DNA of 5,896 bases from an uncultured Clostridia bacterium. GTDB taxonomy: Bacteria; Bacillota; Clostridia; Christensenellales; Aristaeellaceae. Under the pieces are notes generated by a model. The model was not told the origin of the DNA. It ran no database searches and saw only the letters and a list, made by a program, of their open reading frames with translations. Positions 1 to 5,822 of the stretch are shown one piece after another. The stretch lies in NCBI GenBank assembly GCA_946626395.1, contig CAMOUF010000048.1, positions 1 to 5,896 of the forward strand, written 5' to 3'. Positions within the stretch are counted from its first letter, which is position 1, and every line of letters begins with the position of its first letter. A program made the position numbers and the translations under genes.

Positions 1-2
1 CC

Positions 3-1667
3 CCCGGTTGCTTCGGCCTGTGCGAAGCCGGCCCCGTGGTCATCGTCTACCCCGACGGCACCTTCTACAGCCATGTGAAGGTGGACGACGTGGACGAGAT
101 CGTCAGCGAGCACCTGCTCAAGGGCCGCAAGGTGGAGCACCTGGTGTACACTGAGCACGCCACCCACGAGCAGGATGCGGAGAAGAAGCTGGACGACATC
201 ACCTTCTACAAGCATCAGCACCGGATCGCGCTGCGCAACTGCGGCGTCATCGACCCGGAGAACATCGACGAGTATCTGGCCATGGACGGCTACAAGGCCC
301 TGGAAAAGGCCCTGACCACCATGACCCGCGAACAGGTCATCGAGGAGATCCTCAAGTCCGGCCTGCGCGGACGCGGCGGCGGCGGCTTCCCCACCGGCCT
401 CAAGTGGAAATTCGCGGCGGCCTCCGTGGCCGATCAGAAGTACGTGGCCTGCAACGCTGACGAAGGCGACCCCGGCGCTTTCATGGACCGCTCCGTTCTG
501 GAAGGCGACCCCCATGCCGTGCTGGAAGCCATGGCCATCGCCGGCTACGCCATCGGCGCTTCCGAGGGCTACATTTACGTCCGTGCCGAATATCCCATCG
601 CTGTAAAGCGTTTGGAAATCGCCATCGGCCAGGCCCGTGAATACGGCCTGCTGGGCGAAAACATTTTTGAAACCGGCTTCAATTTCGACATCAAGATCCG
701 CCTGGGCGCGGGCGCTTTCGTCTGCGGTGAGGAAACGGCTCTGATGCGCTCCATCGAAGGCAAGCGCGGCGAGCCCACCCCCCGTCCTCCCTTCCCCGCT
801 GTGAAGGGCCTGTTCGCCAAGCCCACCATGCTCAACAATGTGGAAACCTACGCCAACGTGGCCCAGATCATTCTCAAGGGCGCGGACTGGTTCAACGCCA
901 TGGGCACTGAAAAGAGCAAGGGCACCAAGGTGTTCGCTCTGGGCGGCAAGATCAACAACACCGGCCTGGTGGAAGTGCCCATGGGCACCCCCCTGCGCAC
1001 CATCATTTACGATATCGGCGGCGGCATCCCCAACGGCAAGGCTTTCAAAGCCGTGCAGACCGGCGGTCCCTCCGGCGGCTGCCTGCCCGCGGAACTGCTG
1101 GATACCCCTGTGGACTATGACAACCTGATCGCCGCGGGCTCCATGATGGGCTCCGGCGGTATGATCGTCATGGACGAAGACAACTGCATGGTAGACATCG
1201 CCCGCTTCTTCCTGGACTTTACCGTGGATGAAAGCTGCGGCAAGTGCGCCCCCTGCCGCATCGGCACCCGCCGTATGCTGGAAATCCTGGAGCGCATCGT
1301 CAACGGCAAGGGCGAAGAAGGCGACATCGAAAAGCTGGAAAACCTGGCCAACACCATCAAGGCGACCGCCCTGTGCGGCCTGGGCCAGACGGCTCCCAAC
1401 CCCGTTTTGTCCACCATCAAATTCTTCCGTCATGAATACGAAGCCCATATCCGGGACAAGAAGTGCCCCGCCCATCACTGCCAGGCCCTGCTGGCCTATG
1501 TGATCGATCCTGAAAAGTGCCGCGGCTGCACCGCCTGCGCCCGGGTCTGCCCCGGCAACGCCATCAGCGGCGAAGTGAAAAAGCCCCATGTGATCGATCC
1601 CGCCAAGTGCCTCAAGTGCGGCGCTTGCATGGAAAAGTGCCGCTTCGGCGCCATCTCCAAACAGTGA
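3..1667 (+). CDS. hydB: NAD-linked [FeFe]-hydrogenase flavoprotein subunit HydB (NuoF-like), 5' partial
   Basis: The open frame is already running at the left edge (codons from base 3), so the GTG at 36 is not the true start; 554 residues are visible and roughly 40 are probably missing. Seen in order: the end of a thioredoxin-like [2Fe-2S] domain with its second cysteine pair (CFGLC, then EAGP and YPDG); a NuoF-type FMN/NAD(H) domain with GRGGGGFPTG (about 370-400), CNADEGDPGAF (about 450-483) and GAGAFVCGEETALM (about 705-746); an SLBB-like stretch (about 960-1130); the NuoF C-terminal [4Fe-4S] site CGKCAPC (codons 1236, 1245, 1254) with its fourth Cys at 1374; and two ferredoxin-type [4Fe-4S] motifs, CRGCTACARVCP (from 1518) and CLKCGACMEKC (from 1608). 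In this family the subunit exchanges electrons with NAD(H) at FMN and wires them to HydA. It lies 22 bases upstream of hydA. The sequence cannot show whether the complex bifurcates with ferredoxin or uses NADH alone, or prefers NADP (HndC-like). The cytoplasm is the expected location; no signal or membrane segment is seen in the visible part. Confidence 0.95.
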   Translation, partial: PGCFGLCEAGPVVIVYPDGTFYSHVKVDDVDEIVSEHLLKGRKVEHLVYTEHATHEQDAEKKLDDITFYKHQHRIALRNCGVIDPENIDEYLAMDGYKALEKALTTMTREQVIEEILKSGLRGRGGGGFPTGLKWKFAAASVADQKYVACNADEGDPGAFMDRSVLEGDPHAVLEAMAIAGYAIGASEGYIYVRAEYPIAVKRLEIAIGQAREYGLLGENIFETGFNFDIKIRLGAGAFVCGEETALMRSIEGKRGEPTPRPPFPAVKGLFAKPTMLNNVETYANVAQIILKGADWFNAMGTEKSKGTKVFALGGKINNTGLVEVPMGTPLRTIIYDIGGGIPNGKAFKAVQTGGPSGGCLPAELLDTPVDYDNLIAAGSMMGSGGMIVMDEDNCMVDIARFFLDFTVDESCGKCAPCRIGTRRMLEILERIVNGKGEEGDIEKLENLANTIKATALCGLGQTAPNPVLSTIKFFRHEYEAHIRDKKCPAHHCQALLAYVIDPEKCRGCTACARVCPGNAISGEVKKPHVIDPAKCLKCGACMEKCRFGAISKQ

Positions 1668-1674
1668 TTCGTGC

Positions 1675-1681
1675 AAGGAGG
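1675..1681 (+). promoter_or_regulatory. Strong ribosome binding site of hydA
   Basis: AAGGAGG lies 8 bases before the ATG at 1690, in the 22-base gap after the hydB stop. The match and spacing are ideal for 1690. A second ATG at 1699 would be 17 bases away, so the start at 1690 is preferred. No promoter or terminator fits in the gap, so hydA is translated from the hydB transcript. Confidence 0.9.
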
Positions 1682-1689
1682 AAAAGAAA

Positions 1690-3438
1690 ATGGAACAGAT
1701 GATCAACCTTACGATCGACAACGTAAAGGTTTCCGTCCCTGCCGGCACCACCGTTCTGGAGGCTGCCAAGCAGGCGGGAATCAATATTCCCACCCTGTGT
1801 TACCTGAAAGACGTGAACGCCATCGGCGCGTGCCGCATGTGCGTGGTCAACGCCGGCGGCCGCGCCCTGCAGGCCGCCTGCGTGCTGCCCGTGTCCGAGG
1901 GCATGAACGTAAAAACCAATACTCCCCAGATCCGCCAGTACCGCAAGAACCTGCTGGAGCTGGTGCTGTCCGCTCATGAGCAGAAGTGCCTCTCCTGCAT
2001 CCGCTCCACCAACTGCGAACTGCAGAAGCTGTGCCGGGAGCTGGGCGTGGAAAACGGCGACAAATACGCTGGCAAGCAGAACGAATACGATATCGACGAC
2101 GTGAGCCCCTCCATCGTCCGCGACAACAATAAGTGCATCCTGTGCCGCCGCTGCGTGGCTGTGTGCTCCAAGGTGCAGAACGTGGGCGTGATCGGCCCGG
2201 TGAACCGCGGCTTTGCCACCGCCATCGAATCCCCCTGGAACTTGAAGCTCAACGATATGCCCTGCATCAACTGCGGCCAGTGCATCACCGCCTGCCCCGT
2301 GGGCGCGCTGTATGAGAAGGACGAAACCAAGAAGGTGTGGGACCTGATCGCCGATGAAAGCAAGCATGTGGTCGTGCAGCCCGCTCCCGCCGTGCGCGCC
2401 GCCCTGGGCGAGGAATTCGGTCTGCCCATGGGCACCTCCGTGACCGGCAAGCTGGCTGCCGCCCTGCATCGCATGGGCTTTGACAAAGTATTCGACACCG
2501 ATTTCGGCGCCGACCTGACCATTATGGAAGAAGCCACCGAGCTGGTGCACCGGGTGAAGGAAGGCGGCGTGCTGCCCATGATCACCTCCTGCTCCCCCGG
2601 CTGGATCAAGTTCTGCGAAACCTATTATCCGGACTTCATCCCCAACCTGTCCTCCTGCAAGAGCCCCCATGAAATGCTGGGCGCGATCATCAAGAGCTAC
2701 TACGCCGAAAAGGCCGGCATCGATCCCAAAGATATCGCGGTTGTGTCCGTGATGCCCTGCACCGCCAAGAAGTTCGAGGCGGATCGTGAGGAACTGGCTG
2801 GCACCGGTTATCCCGACGTGGACGCCGTCATCACCACCCGTGAGCTGGCCCGGATGATCAAGGAAGCGGGTATCGACTTTGTGAACCTGCCTGACGAGGA
2901 CTTTGATCCTCTGTGCGGCGAATCCACCGGCGCTGCCGTCATCTTCGGCGCAACCGGCGGCGTGATGGAAGCGGCCCTGCGTACCGCTTATGAAACCATC
3001 ACTGGCGAAACCCTGGAAGACGTGAACTTCACTGCCGTCCGTGGCATTGAAGGCATTAAGGAAGCCACCGTCCAGGTTGGCGACCTGCCTGTATCCGTGG
3101 CCGTGGCCCACTCCACCGGCGCCGCTTCCAGGCTGCTGGATATGGTTCGCTCCGGCGAAAAGAACTACACCTTCATCGAAGTGATGGCCTGCCCCGGCGG
3201 CTGCGTCACCGGCGGCGGTCAGCCCATCGTGTCCAGCCAGGACAAGATGACCTGCGATCCCCGGGTGCTGCGCGCCAAGGCCCTGTACGGCGAGGACGCT
3301 GGCAAGCCCAAGCGCAAGAGCCACGAGAACGAAGAAATCAAGAAGCTCTACGCTGAATACCTGGGTGAGCCCAACGGCCACAAGGCCCATCAGCTGCTGC
3401 ACACCCACTATATCAAGCGGGAAAAGTATACCAAATAA
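1690..3438 (+). CDS. hydA: [FeFe]-hydrogenase catalytic subunit HydA (NAD-linked multimeric type)
   Basis: This complete 582-residue enzyme catalyses reversible H2 formation from protons and electrons. Domains in order: plant-type [2Fe-2S] ferredoxin (1-78; C37, C48, C51, C64); His-Cys [4Fe-4S] domain (H96, C100, C103, C109); two [4Fe-4S] motifs (C149/152/155/159 and C192/195/198/202); the H-cluster domain with L1 TSCSPGW (299-305), L2 MPCTAKKFE (355-363) and L3 MACPGGCVTGGGQP (499-512); and a C-terminal small-subunit-like domain (about 522-582). As remembered, Clostridium pasteurianum CpI numbering maps with an offset of +2 over most motifs, giving proton-path candidates C301, E281, E284, R288 and S321, and cluster or active-site cysteines C357, C501 and C505. 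L1 has Ser302 where CpI has Cys300. The length fits the HndD type; the extra C-terminal [2Fe-2S] domain of the longer Thermotoga HydA is absent. Cytoplasmic partner of HydB. The maturases HydE, HydF and HydG are not in this window. Confidence 0.97.
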   Translation: MEQMINLTIDNVKVSVPAGTTVLEAAKQAGINIPTLCYLKDVNAIGACRMCVVNAGGRALQAACVLPVSEGMNVKTNTPQIRQYRKNLLELVLSAHEQKCLSCIRSTNCELQKLCRELGVENGDKYAGKQNEYDIDDVSPSIVRDNNKCILCRRCVAVCSKVQNVGVIGPVNRGFATAIESPWNLKLNDMPCINCGQCITACPVGALYEKDETKKVWDLIADESKHVVVQPAPAVRAALGEEFGLPMGTSVTGKLAAALHRMGFDKVFDTDFGADLTIMEEATELVHRVKEGGVLPMITSCSPGWIKFCETYYPDFIPNLSSCKSPHEMLGAIIKSYYAEKAGIDPKDIAVVSVMPCTAKKFEADREELAGTGYPDVDAVITTRELARMIKEAGIDFVNLPDEDFDPLCGESTGAAVIFGATGGVMEAALRTAYETITGETLEDVNFTAVRGIEGIKEATVQVGDLPVSVAVAHSTGAASRLLDMVRSGEKNYTFIEVMACPGGCVTGGGQPIVSSQDKMTCDPRVLRAKALYGEDAGKPKRKSHENEEIKKLYAEYLGEPNGHKAHQLLHTHYIKREKYTK

Positions 3439-3508
3439 TGCTGCGGGTTTTCTTCCGGCCTGATCGTATATCAGCAGGAGTATAAACCCAAAGAATAAAC
3501 AAGATTCA

Positions 3509-3555
3509 AAAAACAACAGAGGAAGGACAGCTTTCGTCTTTCCTCTGTTGTTTTT
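3509..3555 (+). terminator. Rho-independent terminator of the hydrogenase operon
   Basis: Arms 3509-3528 and 3536-3555 pair over 20 bp with a single G-U wobble around a 7-base loop (AGCTTTC). The 3' arm ends in TTTTT and the 5' arm begins with an A run, so it could also act on the minus strand. It starts about 70 bases after the hydA stop. The sequence between holds only a weak small hairpin (CTGAT/ATCAG, 3460-3474) and no credible gene. Confidence 0.9.
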
Positions 3556-3600
3556 ATCGGTCTCCCCCACTCTGTTCTTTCCATGGTATGGCACGCTGTT

Positions 3601-3703
3601 CTATCTCCAAAATACTCGTAAATTTCCAGAGTAACGTCCACAGTGGGAAAAGTCGTGGACGTTACTAAGAGAAACGAGTAAACAACAGGGGTTTGGAGTA
3701 TAG
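3601..3703. repeat. Imperfect palindrome 1, possible pair of insertion-sequence ends
   Basis: The central arms AGTAACGTCCAC (3630-3641) and GTGGACGTTACT (3655-3666) pair perfectly around a 13-base spacer. Outside them TACTCGT (3613-3619) pairs with ACGAGTA (3674-3680), and CTATCTCCAAA (3601-3611) pairs with TTTGGAGTATAG (3692-3703) with one extra base. The core is shared with the palindrome at 3825-3907. The region is AT-rich and non-coding. It may be two mobile-element ends lying tip to tip, or a structured repeat; no T-run follows, so a terminator is less likely. Confidence 0.7.
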
Positions 3704-3857
3704 GAGACAAAAAAGACGAATAAAAAAATGCCGGAACTGTAAGAACATATGCAATTAGAGAAAAAGAAATAGGAATAGTTGTTCACAAAAAAGCCAGAAG
3801 TCAAACAGGAAAGCATAGCAAACAGGCCAATTATGAACGTTTTATCAAAGTAACGTC
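3655..3857. mobile_element. Possible ~200-bp non-autonomous element (MITE-like) related to the adjacent IS
   Basis: The segment starts with GGACGTTACT just inside its left end and finishes with AGTAACGTC, an inverted repeat of the kind expected at element ends. Its left part resembles the region beside the neighbouring transposase: after GACGTTACT both contain ATAGGAG(A/G)CAAAA and, further on, GGAACTG, in the same order (3658-3740 compared with 3870-3965). In the neighbour, GGAACTG lies in the last codons of the minus-strand transposase. This suggests an internally deleted copy keeping both ends. No intact gene is visible inside it. The comparison was made by eye and the ends are not certain. 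Confidence 0.35.
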
Positions 3858-3907
3858 CGTCAGGAGTGAGACGTTACTTTGGGAAAAAACGGGCCATGAA
3901 ATTGGCT
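3825..3907. repeat. Imperfect palindrome 2, possible insertion-sequence ends tip to tip
   Basis: CAAAGTAACGTC (3846-3857) and GACGTTACTTTG (3870-3881) are a perfect 12-bp inverted repeat around a 12-base spacer. Similarity continues outward with small gaps: the left arm from 3825 (GGCCAATT, ATG, CGTTTT) is matched on the opposite strand by the right arm to 3907 (AGCCAATT, ATG, CGTTTTTT). The right arm lies 28 bases beyond the transposase stop, where the terminal repeat of an IS30-type element would be expected. Confidence 0.7.
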
Positions 3908-4581
3908 AAATGTGGAAATAGGAGGCAAAACAGAATTATTTCATCAAAAGATGAGGGAACTGAATAACGTCAGCAGGGTTCACATAAGAAATACCCAACA
4001 CAGCGGCCAGGCGTTCAGAGAACAGAGAAACAAAAACCTGATAAGAAGATTTTCCATGAAGTCCCTTACGCATGACGCCGTTCACGTGTGAAAAGATCAA
4101 ATTGACATCTTCCTGTGACAAGTTATCAAAGGAAGTGCCTGATGGGAGAATATCTCGCAGGGGAGTATGATTCTTTTCCACTCGGGGCTTTTCGCTGGAA
4201 CAGTAAGGTTCGCAGAAAAAGAGCCGAGATTCCTGTCTCCCTTTCAGATCGTTTTCATAGGCTGCAATGTTGGCAAATTCCCCCGCCATTATCTGTGAGA
4301 ATGACGGGCAGGATTACTCCAAAGCAGAAGCTCGCCCGGCCCAGACGATCTTTCAGGCTTTCGATTGCCGCTGTGGCCGAAGCAGCAGTCTTGTCGTCCA
4401 GCAGTAAAGCAAACATGAAATTGCAGCAAGCAAAAAGGAAAGTCATGAGTACCTTCCCAACAGGACGGCCGATCACAGTATCCATCTCAACCCAGGAAGA
4501 AATTGCTTCTTCTTCACAATAGTCAAGAAATTTGTCGTAGGTATGGTTCTCCTTCTGTTTCACGGGCTGGAGCCGACCAAT
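3870..4581 (-). mobile_element. Decayed IS30-family insertion sequence remnant
   Basis: The remnant comprises a putative end at 3870-3907, a short non-coding stretch, and a broken minus-strand transposase. The opposite end is missing: no second copy of the GACGTTAC-type end appears near 4600-4700, where the sequence passes into a plus-strand DUF308 gene fragment. The element is therefore truncated at its transposase 5' side and should not move by itself. Base composition is more AT-rich than the flanking genes. Both boundaries are inferred. Confidence 0.6.
3936..4581 (-). pseudogene. IS30-family transposase, N-terminally truncated and frameshifted
   Basis: Two minus-strand frames together encode the catalytic DDE core of an IS30-type transposase. 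The upstream frame (from 4581; possible GTG at 4563) contains VEMDTVIG with the first Asp (4480-4482), a KTAASATAAIESL segment, and LTDNGG with the second Asp (4291-4293). The downstream frame (to 3936) continues GEFANIAAYEND, then CEPYCSS, VEKNH with the catalytic Glu (4176-4178), LPSGTSFDNLSQEDVN and a C-terminal GKSSYQVF. The frames meet at five plus-strand C (4280-4284); removing one restores the family-like reading TDNGGEF. A TGA (4582-4584, minus strand) closes the upstream frame. Beyond it the same frame is rich in Lys and Arg to about 4680, which could be the linker before the core but overlaps the DUF308 fragment. The N-terminal helix-turn-helix part is absent. An alternative to true decay is a sequencing error in the C run, but the truncation remains. 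Confidence 0.85.
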
Positions 4582-4944
4582 TCACAGCCGTTCTTTCCTT
4601 TGTCTCAACTGCCGCCCTTCATGGCCTTTCTTCTTTTGATGCTCTCCTTTCCGTTTTCTCCGATACCGCTTTTTGTGGCTTACGCCGCCGCTTTGTGGCT
4701 GATCGTTATCGGTATTCTGCGGCTGATCCGCTCCAGCAAGCTGCATCAGTTCCATAAAACCTTTGAAACCAAGGTCATTGCCAAGCGCTGGTGGGTGGTC
4801 ATGCTCAATGGCATCCTGCTGATCGTGCTGGGCGTGCTGAGCATGATGAATCCTTCCATCACTGCCTTCGCCATCGGCACCATGATGGGCCTGAATATCC
4901 TTTTTGCCGGCATCAACCTGATCAGCACCGCCTGTGCGGCGTAA
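4543..4944 (+). pseudogene. Truncated DUF308/HdeD-like membrane protein
   Basis: The frame opens at an ATG inside the transposase remnant (4543) and reads 133 residues to TAA at 4942. Only the later part, from about 4620-4660, looks like a DUF308/HdeD-type integral membrane protein. It shows three hydrophobic segments: LFVAYAAALWLIVIGI (about 4669-4716), WWVVMLNGILLIVLGVL (about 4789-4839) and the stretch from ITAFAIG to GINLI (about 4858-4923). Between the first two lies a charged loop of about 22 residues. HdeD-type proteins usually have about six such segments and 170-190 residues, so about half seems lost on the N-terminal side, where the insertion-sequence remnant abuts. No good ribosome binding site precedes 4543. 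The exact junction is uncertain because the hydrophobic plus-strand reading at 4585-4680 is the complement of a Lys/Arg-rich minus-strand reading. A chimeric protein could still be made. The dehydrogenase gene follows after 10 bases. Confidence 0.6.
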
Positions 4945-4954
4945 TGGAAAGAAC

Positions 4955-5731
4955 ATGAGAAAAAGAAAAACAGCCCTGATCACCGGCGCTTCCGGTGGCC
5001 TGGGATTGGAATTTGCAAAGCTGCTGGCCCAGAAGAAATACGATTTGGTGGTCGTGGCACGAAGCGAAGGCAAGCTGCAATAGATAAAAGAGGACCTGGA
5101 GGATAAGGACACCGCCGTCTATGTTTGCCCTGTGGATCTTTCCGTTCCGGACGCGGCACTGAAGGTGTTCGATTTTACCCAAGATCACGACTTGAAAATC
5201 GACGTGCTGATCAACAACGCGGGCTTTGGGGACAGCGGAGCCTTTGCCCAATCGGATTGGAAGAAGCAGTATGAGATGGTGCAGGTGAATATCACCGCCC
5301 TGATGCAATTGACCCATTGCTTCCTGCCAGGCATGATCGAAAGGAAGAACGGAAAAATTCTGAATCTTTCTTCCGTTGCCGCCTTCTGCGCTGGCCCCGG
5401 CATGTCGATCTACTACGCTTCCAAAGCCTTTGTGCGCAGCTTTTCCGAAGCCGTGGCAGAGGAAGTCAAAGGAACCGGAGTGACCGTTACGGCACTCTGT
5501 CCCGGCCCCACCGCCACCGGCTTTGAAGCTGCTGCAGCCATGGGCAATGATTCCAGGATGTTCAAAAAAGCCGCAAAGGCCGAAGACGTTGCGAAAGCGG
5601 GTCTCCGGGCAATGCGAAAGAAAAAGGTACTGTGCTATCAGGGCGGCTTCACCAAGCTGATGAGCTTCCTGTGCAGGCTCGCTCCCCGCTCCGTCACAAG
5701 GAAGTACGCCAAAAAGACGAACGAAGCGTGA
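4955..5731 (+). pseudogene. Short-chain dehydrogenase/reductase (SDR) with in-frame TAG at codon 43
   Basis: The reading from ATG 4955 (GGAAAG just upstream) to TGA at 5729 gives 258 codons, the normal size of a classical SDR, but codon 43 (5081-5083) is TAG. The frame is otherwise continuous. The Rossmann motif TGASGGLG (10-17) precedes the stop. After it come NNAG (87-90), Asn112 (in VQVNITA), the SS pair (139-140), YYASK with catalytic Tyr153 and Lys157, and CPGPTATGF. These are the Asn-Ser-Tyr-Lys tetrad and NAD(P)-binding elements of the family; substrate is unknown and the general oxidoreductase role is inferred. The context KLQ-stop-IKEDLE suggests a former Glu or Gln codon. A restart at GTG 5132 would give a 199-residue protein without the nucleotide-binding glycine motif, so probably inactive. 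It is probably cotranscribed with the DUF308 fragment. Alternatives are a sequencing error or amber suppression. Confidence 0.85.
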
Positions 5732-5763
5732 TGGAAAATCACTGAAAGCCCAACAGCCAGTTA

Positions 5764-5805
5764 AAACAGCCGGAGGGAATGATTATATGTTCCCTTCGGC
5801 TGTTT
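5764..5805 (+). terminator. Probable hairpin terminator after the dehydrogenase gene
   Basis: Arms 5764-5779 and 5790-5805 pair over 16 bp with one G-U wobble, around a 10-base loop (TGATTATATG). The stem lies 33 bases after the dehydrogenase stop. The T-run is short (TTT inside the 3' arm, then C), so termination may be incomplete. The next gene begins 17 bases later, so the hairpin may instead modulate readthrough into it. Confidence 0.7.
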
Positions 5806-5822
5806 CAGGAGTGGATGAAAAA

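Noticed and set aside
3445..3489. GGGTTT/AAACCC and CTGAT/ATCAG pairings just after hydA
   Set aside because: The stems are short and separated by unpaired sequence, and the much stronger terminator at 3509-3555 already explains the end of the operon.
1612..3594. 660-codon open frame on the minus strand opposite hydA
   Set aside because: It is the complement of the clear, motif-rich hydA reading. Its product is a low-complexity Gly/Ala/His/Val-rich translation typical of antisense to GC-rich genes, and it has no recognisable domain.
3601..3816. 71-codon minus-strand frame through the palindrome region
   Set aside because: Phe/Tyr/Ser/Cys-rich translation of AT-rich DNA, overlapping inverted repeats, with no family resemblance and no good ribosome site.
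3658..3858. Possible CRISPR-like array or direct repeats around the GTAACGTC copies
   Set aside because: The four copies alternate in orientation as inverted pairs, spacing is irregular, and there are no regular spacers or nearby cas genes.
4115..4522. 135-codon plus-strand frame
   Set aside because: It is the complement of the transposase catalytic core, which is clearly the coding strand, and its translation has no recognisable features.
4672..4700. TTTGTGGCT repeated at 4672-4680 and 4692-4700
   Set aside because: It could be an insertion footprint at the IS/DUF308 junction, but nine bases 20 apart in compositionally similar DNA may be chance, and IS30-type elements usually leave shorter duplications.
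4582..5112. 176-codon minus-strand frame opposite the DUF308 and dehydrogenase genes
   Set aside because: Most of it is antisense shadow with repetitive His/Asp/Gln-rich translation. Only its last 32 or so codons (4582-4680), rich in Lys and Arg, might be part of the transposase linker; this is noted under the transposase.
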